64,000 bases of DNA from Senecio squalidus (GCA_910822075.1 CAJVGC010000590.1:41275477-41339476); one strand, 5' to 3'; numbered from the stretch's first letter, positions 21,385 through 33,519 are shown. Numbers and translations: made by a program. The notes: a model not told the origin generated them from the sequence alone.

Positions 21385-23092
21385 TCCTTCAAGGTGGTTG
21401 CCTGACTTTTGGTGGTGGAGGTACAAGATCATTAGTGCATCCTACCTTGTTATGTCCCTTTTCTTGACAATTGCTACATATCATAACTCTTCCTCCTCTA
21501 CTTATTTCATTTTCATTCTTTATTGGGTGTTTAATTCTCTTGTTCTTGGGTCTACCAGGCATATTCCACGCAGGTGGGGGAAATGGTGGTATGTCATTAG
21601 TTTTCCTCTACATGGTGGAACTCCTAATAGGTCTAATAGAAAACTGATATGCCTCAACCCACTTTTATTTACCATACCAATGGTTAACATCCTCATATGG
21701 TTCTTCATTCATATCCATATAAGCAGCAAGTGAATGAACCCATGGAATCCCACTTAGCTACCACATTCTACACTCATAAATTTTAGCTTGTCGATTCATA
21801 CAAAAAAGATTAAGAACCCTTCCTAACTTTAACCTCATAAAACCAACTTTTATACACCTTCCAACGCCTACAAATGTCAAATATGAGCATATATATTAAA
21901 AATAAGCAAATTATGCACATAATTTATTTAGGAAAAACATGTATCTTTGTTCAAACTTCAATTGTTCTAATGTTCTTTTAATAGAAGGACAAACGTCATC
22001 ATCCAACTCATTTGAAAGTTTACACATTATCCAGTTCATTTCCATCATGTAAATTCGTATATCTTCAAGTATGTATATTAGCGCCTTTCCTCTCATTGCA
22101 AGTATAGCTAAATTGAAGTTTTCAGAAATACCATTTTCAAAGGTTGCACTACACTTGACCATTTTACATTTTAAGGAATGCCCTTTTACCGGTAGTACGA
22201 TTCCTTTGTTCAAGATAATTAAATGCTTCAATGTCAAGAGATTTTAGCTCATCTATCTTATCTTCAAACCATAACTCTACAGTTGCAGAAGCAGCCCCTC
22301 AAAACAATCTTTTGAACAATATATTATTCCATTTTTTCTTAAAGTTAGCATATATATGCTTAGTGCATTGCCTATGTTCAGCCATTGGCAACCAAGTCCT
22401 CAACTGCTTCTATAAGACCCAACTATATATGTAAAAATGAAGTTAATAAAAGTAAAAATTAATAATGTACAACAAACTAAGACTTGTGAGATTTACTAAC
22501 CTTGTGACTATAAAAAAAATAGTAAATATACCACCTTCACCAAGACTCAAATCAAACCTCAATAGTTCAACAAACTAGAACCAATTATCCGTGTTGTCAA
22601 TGCTAACAACAACCCATGCAATTGGAAACATTTGGTTGTTTGCATCCCTTCCCATAGCTGTAAGTAACTTACCTCTACAAGTGTGTTTAAGAAAACAACC
22701 ATCTAGACCAATGACCCTCCTAAAACCAGCCTTCCAACCATCTTCGGATCCTTTGAAACACATATAAATTCTGGAGAAGTATATCTTGCCAAATTTCATC
22801 TCTTGTACATTTAAATGACAAGTAGATCTTGGATTAGATGTCAAAGCAGCTAATCTGTATTCCCATATCCTAGAATAATGTTCCACTAACCCCATTCATG
22901 ATCATACACAACTCTATTCTTGGCACATTTTCATTTCCCTAAGATAACATTTACTATAAAGTTCTCCCTAATATCATCAACCATTTTCCTCAATGTAATG
23001 AAAAGGGTTGGCCACAATCTCAGATGCATAATGTGTCGCTATCCACCTATATGTCACTAGAGAACCAAAGTTGTAATTCCTGCCACATTTAT
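21385..23092 (-). pseudogene. MuDR-type transposase pseudogene, C-terminal two thirds
   Basis: Mutator-family DNA transposase. At the right end is HK-C-GRNYNFGSLVTYRWIA (ending at 23092), then EHYSRIWEYRLAALTSNP and IGLDGCFLKHTCRGK with the first catalytic Asp (22895-22575). Then ENGISENFNLAILAMRGK (22237-21911). Then a SWIM-like zinc-binding segment (ECRMW, LSGIPWVHSLAAYMDM), EEPYEDVNHWYGK and a CCHC knuckle (CSNCQEKGHNKVGC) near 21450. Stops and frameshifts are frequent, including stops after ECRMW and after NHWYGK. The N-terminal part lies beyond the solo LTR at 26185-26880. Dead copy; no terminal repeats found. Confidence 0.88.
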
Positions 23093-24584
23093 TGTGACAA
23101 CCGTCTAAAAAATCAGGAACTCGTTCGATCATTCTATCGGCAAAATTCTCTAGTTATTCCTTTATCATGTTCACTCGTGTGACAATCGTCCCAAGTTCGG
23201 GAAATTCCTCCAATTACTTCCTTAGTTCGAATCTTTCGTTACTCTATTGTGTTCGTATCGTTCTAACTTCGTAATTACTTTATCCGTATTTTATCGAATC
23301 AAGTGTCGGAATAACTTCCGGAATCAAATTATAAGTCCTAATACCAATAAAATCACTTTTTGAACTTTCCTAAGTTCATAACAAATCATACTTAAGAACT
23401 CTCAATTAACAAAAAGGTCCAACGAAGCAATAACGCAAAAACGAAAAATCTTGAAGCTGAAAAATTGCCCGGTGCGCAGCACCTCATCAAGAGGTGCGCA
23501 GCACCTGGCTCCAGATTTTCAAAAATGTTACAAGTTTAGTCCTTTTCTCGTTTTACACACTCACCACCCATTTTGACCAATGAAAAACGTCTAATTACTG
23601 CATTCCAGTGTTCCAAGGGCAGATTATCATTACCACACCTATTTTCCCTTTTAATTTTCATTTTACTAAATCATTTTACACACACTTAAAACACACACAT
23701 AACTTTTCCTCTCAACTTTCCCTTCCAAAGTTCTTCATTTCCCAGTGATATTTCACCACTAGAAATCAATTCTAAACCATACAAACCGCTCATAACATCC
23801 AAAGAAGCTATAGGAAGCAAAAGATTTCGAAAAAGGACCACCATTGTAAAGATTTTTGGAGCTCAATCCGACCAAAACTCTTCATCCAAACTTCCCCTTC
23901 GGTAGATTACTTTCTTTTTACTATTTTTACATATATAATCAATTGCATGTAAGATCTAACGGTTGAAAATGAGTTTTTATACAAATCTTTGACTTTTATG
24001 GTCAAAAACGTTTTTAATCGAAAAAACCCTTTAGATCCACGAATCTGTGAATAAAAACATTTTAGAAACTGTTAAAATGAAGTTTTGAAAGATACTTACT
24101 AATTGCATGTTCAATCTAAACAACAAAAACGAGTATTTGTAAAGATTTATGTTATTTCCATACAAAAACGATTTTTTTTCTAAATAATACTTAGATCTAT
24201 GATTTTGTGGTTAAAAGTTGTTTAGAATCAGTGAAAACACTATTTTATAAAGTACCTACTGGTGGCATGTCGAAATCCTCAAGTCACAAAACGTTTTTAG
24301 CAAGAAAAACACAAAACGGGAAACGGACAGCAGCTAGGTGCGCCGCACCTGTGCCCAGGTGCGCAGCACCGAGCTGCTGTTCACCCGAAAATCGTCATTT
24401 TTACTCGTTTTAAGTTTACGTTTGCATTCTGGACTTTTACCCTATTTACTGTAGACTGAGATAAATAATATTAATAACATTGGTGAATCACTTTGGACTC
24501 TTTGGACTGTTTTGGACTATATTATATGTATCATTGTGTTTTAGGTGATTTGTGAACGGAAGTGGTGGTGTAATTTTTGGACAT

Positions 24585-24617
24585 GAAATTTGGGCGCGGA
24601 AGCGCTGCCCAAATTTC
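24585..24617 (+). repeat. GC hairpin conserved in all chromovirus LTRs of the window
   Basis: GAAATTTGGGC and GCCCAAATTTC form a perfect 11-bp stem around GCGGAAGCGCT. The core GGGCAGCGCTTCCGCGC, read on the opposite strand, is present in LTR A (7569, 14589) and as GGGCGGCGCTTCCGCGC in LTR B (16757). Unlike the other palindromes, its sequence is kept. Confidence 0.8.
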
Positions 24618-25463
24618 CCTAGAAATTATAAAACCACTTCAGTAAGCAAAAGCACTCGAAATGTAATAACCAAAAACAATAAACTTTCAAACTAAACTCA
24701 ACGTCAATCGCTTCGGACCAAACTTTCGGGACAATATTGGACTAAACACTTATTTACAAACGAAAGTCACACAATATCTCCTATTCATAAAACACTTAAT
24801 AAGAAGTTAACTTTTGAATTATACTGGTAATTCTTAGGCATTCCGTGATTCCCGGCTCATTTCCGACCGACTCCGAGTTCCCTTCTCTTCGCAAACCGTG
24901 AGTTACATCTCCACTATGTTTTACTTTTAATACTTTTCAACATTATTTGGGGGAAGCATAAGATCATGTTTTGTAACTTATAAACACTATTTGCAAATTA
25001 TTGGTATTTATTGAATCTCGTTCTAAACTTTGAATCTATGAAGCATTTTAACTTGAATCTTACAAACTATCATGCGTATTTGTGTTAATGCCTTAGCAGG
25101 ATAACTAAACTAGGATGCTTGTTAGTAACCAATCCTTGATGGATATATAAGCCCGTAAGATCTCTTGAATGTTTTTAGTATCCTTAATTAAATGCCCGTT
25201 TTAGTTTCTCTCTCTCTCTTATACACTATTAGCAATAGCCGTTAGTCATATGGGTATCGATACTTCGGAGGGGTCACTCCTTACTCAGGGTTAGCGTCCC
25301 AAGTACATATTACTACCTCATTTACTGAATCACTTACTTAAATATTTTTGGGCTGCCATCTCGACCATACAATCGGTTTAGTGTATACTTACTACTTATA
25401 TTATGCCAAGTGATTGATACAAGGTACCTTTAGTTAAGTTAAAACACATATCCCATACGCATA

Positions 25464-25730
25464 TACTTTATTTTAGCGCCTGATCCCGCTTTTACTTTAT
25501 TTTAGCGCCTGATCCCGCTTTTACTTTATTTTAGCGCCTGATCCCGCTTTTACTTTATTTTAGCGCCTGATCCCGCTTTTACTTTATTTTAGCGCCCGAT
25601 CCCGCTTTTACTTTATTTTAGCGCCTGATCCCGCTTTTACACTATTTCAGCGCTTGATCCCGCTTAACACTATTTTAGCGCCTGTATCCGCTTAAACATT
25701 ATTTTTAGCGCCTGGTTTTCGCTATCACTA
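25464..25730 (+). repeat. 29-bp minisatellite TTTTAGCGCCTGATCCCGCT(TTTACTTTA)
   Basis: Six near-perfect units start at 25471 and repeat every 29 bases (25500, 25529, 25558, 25587, 25616). About three degenerate units follow, up to 25730. It lies inside the solo LTR and has no spacers. Confidence 0.93.
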
Positions 25731-26184
25731 CTATACGAGTTTATTTATTCACTTTACTCGCTTACTTAATAACTTTTTACCATAAACTTTCTATTTTCGG
25801 TAACTTTCTACTTTTGGTAACTTACTATTTTTGGAAACTCCTTCAAACTCTAAACTGTAACTCACTCACTACGTTTCGTAGTTGACACTTTATCTTATGT
25901 TTCAGGAAATTAATGTAAGCATTCGGAATACATGGCAAGGAGGGTCGATATGGTCACGTGAGGCGCTTAATGGGAAAGACCTTCATATTTTGGGAATTTT
26001 TGTTTAAAACTTGTATTTGTACTTTAAGTTGAATCGTGAACTACTTGGTTGCTTTTTGAAATGTTGTATCTATAACCTTTTAAATTTTCAATTGAAATGA
26101 CTTGAATCGTTTATATTTGCTTACGACCGTGTAATGATATTCCAGCTCTCACGCCCCGTGTTTCCGCTTTAGCGGGGTGTGACA

Positions 26185-26880
26185 TTTATGACCTATACTT
26201 AGAGACTTCATTTGAAAAAAAAAATCTGTCATCCAAGAAGCCCATAGTTTATATGGGCAATTAAAACCTACTTTTTTCCTACTGCTCTTTGTTTGACTAC
26301 TCTCACCATCATCTTGAATTTTCAGTTTAGTTGCTTGTTTTGCATCTCTTCTTATGATTCTATTAGCACATATACCCAATGCTACATTCCTACCACAAAA
26401 TACCAGTAGACATCTATAATTAATTCTCCATTACCATAGTTGATATCCATTAGTAAACACCATAATTATCAATCACTACCCTTAGGCTCTATTTTTGGAT
26501 CATCATTTCCACGTGGAACAGGATCATCTTGATATGATACATAACCACTTACATTACAAAGTTTGTTTAAAAATGGATCATATGTACCACTTTTTTCAAG
26601 TATGACATTATCCTCACCTTCAAACTGAGACCTTGAAAATTCTTCTAAAATTATATCCCTTTATGGGACGAGATGTTCTACTTCAGACACATATTCCCCA
26701 CTATTCATGGTTATAACATCATTGTTAATCATATCAAGCACATCATTATCATGGTGTTCTACATACTAGTCGATTTCCAACCCATATTCATAAGCATCGC
26801 GTACAAAATCATCCACCCCTTGAATAACCTCCCTCTATTTAAGACAATTTTAGCCCAAGAAGTTTAATTCAACTTCATCC
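26185..26880 (-). pseudogene. MuDR-type transposase pseudogene, N-terminal part
   Basis: Continues the transposase interrupted by the solo LTR. Visible pieces are DVLDMINNDVITMNSGEY, EFSRSQFEGEDNVILEKS, FLNKLCNVSGYVSYQDDPVP and, next to the LTR, FNCPYKLWASWMTDFFFQ + MKSLSIGHK, which is the conserved N-terminal zinc-binding region of MuDR proteins. Multiple stops. The apparent frame running into the LTR (HTPLKRKHGA) is an artefact of the junction. Confidence 0.8.
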
Positions 26881-26982
26881 TTAGAGCCAAGCAAATTAAA
26901 AGGCAACTTCCACCCGCTCAAAATCTTACGCCAAACAAGGAAGTGATCCTGAAACTCGGGAACCAAGTTACAAACAGGAAAC
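26881..26982 (-). pseudogene. LINE C-terminal remnant (short)
   Basis: The minus strand reads VCNLVPEFQDHFLVWRKIL and GWKLPFNLLG, which continues the zinc-binding RT-associated region seen at 28414-28900 once the solo LTR is ignored. The boundary with the MuDR pseudogene at about 26880 is approximate. Confidence 0.5.
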
Positions 26983-28408
26983 TGATGTGTAAAATCTAGT
27001 CTTAATTTTAACCTACTATTTCACGTAATTACACACTTATAGGCAGTGGACCTATTCGTATGTAATGTAGTTTAAAAGCAAGTAAATGTTCGTTCGCAGG
27101 GACTAATTTGGTTTTTAGATTTCGAATTAATAATACTGATTTGGTTGGGGGGGTTTTGTTGTAACAAAAGATCGATTAAAATTGTAAAGTAATTAGTAAA
27201 AAGTGATTAATCAAAATCGAGTGAGAAAGTAATTGAAATTATCAAATATTGGAGATAATACACTTGTTTGACACTTCACTTATTTTCCATTTAAGTTTAC
27301 GAAATTGATTGATTATTAAACTTCTGCGATATAATAAAAGTTCTCTCGAATCTTTTATTAACTTTAACTATCTCTAATTATAATGTTCCTCTCGAATACA
27401 GTTATAATTATTAATAGTTAAGCGTTAAGTAACAAGTCGATACTTAGATATTTAACCTTATAGAGTTTCCTCTCGAATAACTCCTCTAAATATTAAGTCC
27501 TCCCGAATCTTAACAAATAGACTCACTCATCTAAGTTTAATTATTTAAGTTGATATTATTAGGTCCTCTCGGATCCTAACAATTTTAAACCAATTAAAGA
27601 CCGATTGATTATTTCGTATAAATCATTTAACCTAGCTAGATTCCTCTCGAATACCTAGAATGTTGATTAATTAACTCATATATAAACAACTTATAATAAT
27701 ATGTTAAAACTTAGACAATAAGGATTTTCGGTTAAAAACAAATACCTAAAACAATCAATATCGAAAACGTAAACTTCAAATAAGATCCATAAATTAAACA
27801 AGCGTAAAAATAGTTTAGCTACGCATTATTGAGTCAAAAACAGCACACAAAATAGTAGAAAACATACTGGAAAATAAGTCTTAAAAAGGAAAGAAAAACA
27901 AACTAAGAAACTTCAACGTGTCGTGACCGAATATTACAAATAATGAATTCCTAGCTTCAATCTTTGCCTCCAAACGTAAACTCCAGCTCCAGAAACTTGA
28001 AAATATTAATTGATGATTATTCTGGCCGAATTGAGTTGGTATTTATAGGCAGAAATCAAGAGAAAAGCGTATTCGTGTAGGACTGGAAAACAGGGCAGTG
28101 CGCCGCACTACCCCACTACTACGTCGCACCGAGGTAAATGTTCGTGTCCTAAACCAATGCAAACACTCACTGCGTCGCACCCACATCTGACTGCGTCGCA
28201 CCGAGCACCATTTTCACCATTTTGTATAATTTTCGTCATTTAAGATCATTTCTTCCCTCTTTTTCACTTCCCGATCATGTAAACCTGCAAAATGGATAAA
28301 AACACTTTTCCACACAATTAAATGTAAAAATCATATCCTATCCATCATGTTTACTATGATATATGACCGAATATCGCATATAAATATCTATATAAATATG
28401 CGATATCA
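26983..28408 (-). mobile_element. Athila/Tat-like solo LTR with TSD GAAAC
   Basis: On the minus strand it begins TGATATCGCATATTTATATAG and ends GATTTTACACATCA. A perfect 5-bp duplication GAAAC flanks it (26978-26982, 28409-28413). Its minus-strand end has GTCCCTGCGAACGAACATTT and CCACTGCCTATAAG, like the LTR at 19725-21203. A TATA box (TATAAAT, 28047-28041) has GC palindromes upstream: AGTGCGCCGCACT (28097-28109) and CTGCGTCGCAC-type copies (about 28119, 28170, 28191). It lies in a LINE relic. Confidence 0.9.
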
Positions 28409-28413
28409 GAAAC

Positions 28414-29662
28414 ATAATTGAGTCAAGATGAATCCCAAATTTGGCAGGGTTTGAGAAGAAAAGAAGGTGATCAAGGAAAGCCCTCCATAGAAAATCTTGA
28501 ACTTTTTTGGAACAACATTATTCCAAAAAAATGTTTACCAAGACACTAGGACCCAATAGTTGTCATCCACGAGCACCGAGAGGTATTTGACCGAAAATGT
28601 GTCATTCCATCCAAGAAGCCAATTCCATCTATCATCTACTTTTGTTGAAAGCTCAACATTACCGATGTATTTTAGCAAGGAATCCAATTCATAAATTGCA
28701 CGACCCATATGATTAACTCTCCAAGGCCACTGTCATTACCAAACACATTACATACAGTTCGTCTTTAATGAGCTTGCAATTCTCATTTTGGTTAAGATTA
28801 AATAACCTAGGGAATCTCTTCGTCACTCCTCGAACCCAATCCAACGTTCTTTCCAAAAATTAATATCAATCTCATCCCCAATTTTCTGAATGAAAGCATT
28901 GGAGAAAGGAATATTAAACCTATTAACCAAACCACAACCTTTTCTAATATTGTTCCAAACACTATTTACGAACTAGAGGATGAACTGAACCCACCATACC
29001 TCTCGTAAATACCCATAATAACTCTTCGCCATAGAACGTATTTTTCAAGTAAAAACCTCCCCCTCCACTTTGCTAAAATACTAAGGTTTTTCGCTTCAAT
29101 GTTGCCAATCTCGAGCCCACCCAATTAACTCGAATCCATTGAATTCTTCCGGCTCACCAACACAATTTTCTTTCATTTTCTTTGAACCCCCAAAAGAATC
29201 TACTTCGAAGTTGTCCCAATTTATCTAAAATAGAGCAAGGATAATGAAAAAGCAACAACTAATAGATAGGTTAATTCTCGAGAATGGATTTTGTGAAGGT
29301 TAAACGACCTCCTATTGATAATAACTTAGCCTTCCAAGAAGAAAGACGAGAAATAAACGATTACCCATTTCCCTCCAACCATCTTTTTTTGGACAAGTCT
29401 TTACCAACTCGAAGATTGAGGTACATAAATTGAAGATCATATGGAATACAATGAATAGAACCAACGAATTCCATCACTAAATTATTATCAACACCACCAC
29501 CATATAATTTTATTTATGAAAATTTAATATTAAGACATGAAGCAATGTGAAACTATTTGAGCACCCTTATTAAATTATTTGCATTAGACATCAACCATTC
29601 ACAAAAAGTAATGCATTATCGGCATATTGTAATAAGGAGAGGTTTAAGTTATCATCCACGAG
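28414..29662 (-). pseudogene. LINE (L1-type) ORF2 pseudogene, C-terminal half
   Basis: Minus strand. Next to the hAT insertion is a damaged polymerase active site, LSLLQYADNALLFVNGW (29640-29590), where plant LINEs have FADD; the second Asp is Asn here. Next come FKLSSFQ-like and GEPEEFNGFELIGWARDW remnants, and then the zinc-binding RT region (ELDSLLKYIGNVEL, DDRWNWLLGWNDTFSVKYL) near 28700-28580. Numerous stops. It joins the RT N-terminal half at 34395-34930 across the hAT element. Confidence 0.82.
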
Positions 29663-30095
29663 TTTAATACTAGGAGTGGCAAGATGGACCCAAATCTTTT
29701 AAAATGGGTCCAATGGGTAATTTGTTTTAGCTAAATGGGTCTGTTTGGGTCATACAAAAACTTACACACAGGTCCAATGGGTCATTTTAAAATTATTATC
29801 AAAGTATTAAGGGTCAAATGGGTGTTATACACCGGGTCAAACGGGTCATGGATTGATTTGATACTTGCGACCTAAATCCCTAATCATCTTCATCTCTTTG
29901 GTTATCTATAGTTTTGGACTCAATCTCTCTTCAAAATCATCTTCATCTCTTCTCAATTTTGCATCAAAGGTGAGTTCTGGACTCAATTTATGGTTTTTTT
30001 TTTGTTGGATTTTAGGTTTTTTTTTTTATGATGATCTTATGTTTGTCAAACTGGAATTTTGTATAAAAAAAATTGACTTTTTCAAGTCGGAGTTC

Positions 30096-30906
30096 TTGGT
30101 TTTAGTTTAGACGATGAGAAATTCAGTAAAATGACAAGTTGTACTGAAATGAAGCCAAAATTAGCGTTGATATATTTGATATATTTTTTTTCAAATTGGA
30201 ATTTACAAGTTGTATTTACTGGAATGAAGCCAAAATTAGCTTCATACTGAATTCAATTTATGTTTATTCGCTTTAATTTGAGCTGCTATAGTTGTAAATC
30301 TACCTAAATTAACTTTAATTTGAGCTTAGATTGCTGTAACATACTTAAATATATTGAAATTAGTTCTGTATTGAATATATTATCGCCTTTAATTTACTTG
30401 AAGTCAAATTACTTCGGTATTTTAGTATATTTACTTTTCATCTGGTTTAATATGTAATTTACTTGAATGCACCGGAGCTCGTTCCTTACTGATTCAGTTT
30501 ACCTTTTATCGGTTTAATTTCAGGTGATATTACTGTAATTTACATAAATGAAAGCGAAATTAGTTCCGTACTGATTCGGTTTACATTTCTATATGTTTAA
30601 TTTGAGCTTACTTTTGCTTCGGTTAATAGCAACTAGATTCAAGTAAATTACATAATATTATCCTAATATAATTTATATTAGGCTAATATTATGGAATTTA
30701 CTTGAATCGAGCTAATGGCACTTTACTGATTCCATTTGTGATGTGGTTTTCTTAACGGGTTCGTTCATTGGATTGATTTTGTATAAATCTAATAATTTAT
30801 ACAAAATTTTTGGTTTTAGTTTAGACGATGAGAAATTCAGTAAAATGACATCACCTCATATTTGCATTGATATATTTGATATATTTTTTTCAAATTGGAA
30901 TTTGTT
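30096..30906 (+). repeat. Direct duplication of about 100 bp inside the hAT 5' region
   Basis: TTGGTTTTAGTTTAGACGAT, then GAGAAATTCAGTAAAATGACA..., then TTGATATATTTGATATATTT + TTTTCAAATTGGAATTT, at 30096-30204 and again at 30810-30906. The spacer between the copies holds weakly related AAGCCAAAATTAGC/TTTAATTTGAGCT units. Confidence 0.8.
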
Positions 30907-31001
30907 TGTCTATGATTTAGAAGAATAAAAAGATGTTTTTTTTTGTTGTTGCAACCTTCCATTTTTAATGAACTAACGTTCTTGTCCACCGATAACAGGA
31001 T

Positions 31002-32975
31002 ATGGAAGAGAAAGAAGATGTTAGTTCATCAACAACAAGTAAAGAACGCTCTTTTGTTTGGGATTATTTTGTAAAAGAACCAGTCAGGGAGGATGGGATT
31101 AAAAAGGCCAGTTGTACATCATGTGGGAGGTTGTATAACAATAGTGGAAATTTGGGAACATCTAATATGATACGCCATATCCTCAAGTGTTTTACTTTTA
31201 ACGAGTCCGTTGTAGCCCGAAAGCGTATTAAGTTGGACCAAGCAATGTATAGGGAAAAAATGGCGATTGCAATAATCAAACATAACCACCCTTTTTGTTT
31301 TGCTGAACACGAGGCTACAAGAGAATTACATAATTTCTTACATTCAGACGCAAAACATATAACAAGAAACACCGCAATCAGATGTCCTAAGAATTTTTGA
31401 GAGAGAGAAAGCGATTTTGAAGAAAGAGTTGGAGAAAGTTTCAAGTAGAGTATGTTTGACATTAGATTTGTGGACCTCTATTACCACTGATGGATATATG
31501 TCACTGACAGCTCATTACGTTGATGAAAGGTTCCATTTGAAAAACAAAGTGTTGAACTTTCGGGTTATTCCCCCTCCACATAGTGTACCTATTTTGGTGG
31601 ACAACATGATAATTTTTTTTAACCGATTGGGGCATCGAGAAAAAAGTGTTTACCATCACTTTAGATAATGCGGCATATAATAATGGGTTTGTAGATTCTT
31701 TGAAAGATCATTTGCGTTTAAATAACTCCGTTAATTTGTAATGGGGAGTTTACTCACGTGCATTGTGGAGCACATGTGTTAAATTTGATCGTTCAAGCAG
31801 GAATGAAAGCAATTGAAGGCTCTATTGGAAAAGTCAGAGAATCCGTGAAATATGTTAGAGGAAGTTCATCAAGAAAGTACAAGTTTGTTGAATGTATTGC
31901 ACAACTTGGAGAACAATGTGGTAAACATGTGCGTCAAGACATCGTTACAAGATGGAACTCAACTTATTTGATGCTTGAGTGTGCTTTGAAATATCTTCGT
32001 GTTTTTACTAGGTTGCAATTAGTGGACACTACGTTTAAAACTTGTCCAACACATGAGGAATGGGTAAGGATAGAAGTAATCACAGAGTTTTTGGAACCAT
32101 TTTACGAGATGATAACATTGTTTTCTGGAACCTCATATCCGACATCTAATTTGTACTTTCACAACGTATCCAAAATCCAGTTGCTTATTCAGTATGTTGA
32201 ATCCCGACCCTATTATAAGAAGCATGTCAAAAGATATGAAAACAAAGTTTGATAAGTATTGGGAGACTTATAGCACGGTTTTGTCTTTTGCTGTTATTTT
32301 AGATCCAAGATACAAGTTAAAGATCATTGAGTTTTGGTATGAAAAACTTGGCATGAATGAAGCGGTTCTTGCAAAGAAAGTAGGTAACGTTAGTGAAGGT
32401 CTACAAAGGTTATTCAAGGAGTATGAGACTAGTATCGATGTAGTGCATGATTCCATAGAAACTTCAAATGTTCGAGGTAGGGATCGGCTAAATGATTTAA
32501 AAGGGTTTGAGTAATTTAAAAGTAAATTTAAGAAACCCGAGAAAAAATTATCGCAACTTGATCAATACTTACAGGAACCCGAACTTGATAGATATCAAAA
32601 AATCGATATTTTGCAATTTTTGAAAGAAAATCAGGGGAGATACCCAGATTTAGCTCGTATAGCCTGTGATATTTTGAGTATACCAGTTACTACAGTTGCT
32701 TAAGAGTCGTCTTTTAGCATTGGAGGTAGGATTATAAATAAATATCGGAGTTCATTATTGCCAACAAATGCAGAGGCTTTGTTATGTAGTCGTGATTGGT
32801 TGTTCGGTCTAAAAGGTAAGTTATTTCATCTCTTTATCTATGTGTAGTGTTCTTTATATTTGTTTTCAATATTCAGATTCTTTTTTTTTGTGTAGATGAT
32901 GACGAAATGGACGAAGACGAATTGATAGAGGATGTAGAATCGTTGATTCCAGTTTTCGGGAATAGTAACTTTTAA
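31002..32975 (+). pseudogene. BED-type hAT transposase pseudogene
   Basis: The BED zinc finger is at the N-terminus (SFVWDYFVKEP, CTSCGRLY, then MIRHILKC). A hAT core follows (KVSSRVCLTLDLWTSITTDGY, THVHCGAHVLNLIVQAGM, DIVTRWNSTYLMLECALKY), then MKTKFDKYWETYSTVL and ILDPRYKLKIIEFWY. The hATC dimerisation region is YPDLARIACDILSIPVTTVA / ESSFSIGGRI / YRSSLLPTNAEALL. A spliced last exon (intron 32816-32895, GTAAG...TGTAG) encodes an acidic tail and a stop at 32973-32975. Breaks: frameshifts near 31380, 31660, 31740 and 32210, and stops at about 32512 (in GFE-FKSKF) and 32702 (TTVA-ESSFS, where relatives have Ser). The element cannot make its own transposase. Confidence 0.92.
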
Positions 32976-33462
32976 GGTTTTTATTTTATTTAATTATGCG
33001 ATGATATTAAATTTTGTTATAATTTAGTTCTTTTTCAACTTTTTATTTGCTACCGAATTATATAAAATAGATCATTTTTAAATTACAACTTGTAATAGAT
33101 GCAATAATCAATTTGTTTGATTAACTAATGATAAGCTGATTATTGTATCTGTGAATAACCAGCTTCATATTCCATCGACAAGATTAAATGCACGGAAATA
33201 GATTATATTGGCCCTTATGTTTTTCAGGTTCACTACAAGCTCGGCGGCTTTTTATTATTTACAGCCTTTTATTATACATGCCGACTTTACTATCTCAAAT
33301 TCTTCGGCTTCATAAGGTATGTGAACCATGAACTAGACATTAAAGGTGAGCATATGTGTTGTCAAACATAGCTTGGCACGACAAACCGCCCATTTTGTCA
33401 CCTTTAAAAAAACGTTTTTGTTATATCATTTTGAGTTAGTAGAGTTCATGATGTATTTATAC

Positions 33463-33519
33463 TAGGAGTGGCAAAATGGGCGAGTCGGGTTGGGTTTACG
33501 ATCATGATGGCCACTTCTA
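33463..33519. mobile_element. 57-bp nested hAT-like foldback remnant
   Basis: TAGGAGTGGCAAAATGGGC at the left and GATGGCCACTTCTA at the right form imperfect inverted ends matching those of the host hAT. Flanks ATTTATAC and ATTCATAA agree at six of eight positions, like a decayed 8-bp target duplication. Short enough to be coincidence, but the TIR match is long. Confidence 0.4.

Larger units (their letters stand above)
23093..26184 (+). mobile_element. Solo LTR of a chromovirus-type gypsy element (3092 bp)
   Basis: Starts TGTGACAACCGTC and ends AGCGGGGTGTGACA, plus orientation, with a perfect 5-bp target duplication TTTAT (23088-23092 and 26185-26189). No internal region remains, so it arose by LTR-LTR recombination. 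It splits a MuDR-type transposase within the codons of its GHK-CGRN motif. It contains GGTGCGCAGCACC palindromes (23471, 23493), a cloverleaf-like cluster (24327-24380), an 11-bp perfect hairpin around GCGGAAGCGCT (24585-24617) and a 29-bp minisatellite (25464-25730). Confidence 0.93.

Noticed and set aside
25464..25730. 29-bp direct repeats resembling a CRISPR array
   Set aside because: Repeats are contiguous without spacers, degenerate at one end, and lie inside a plant LTR with target duplication.
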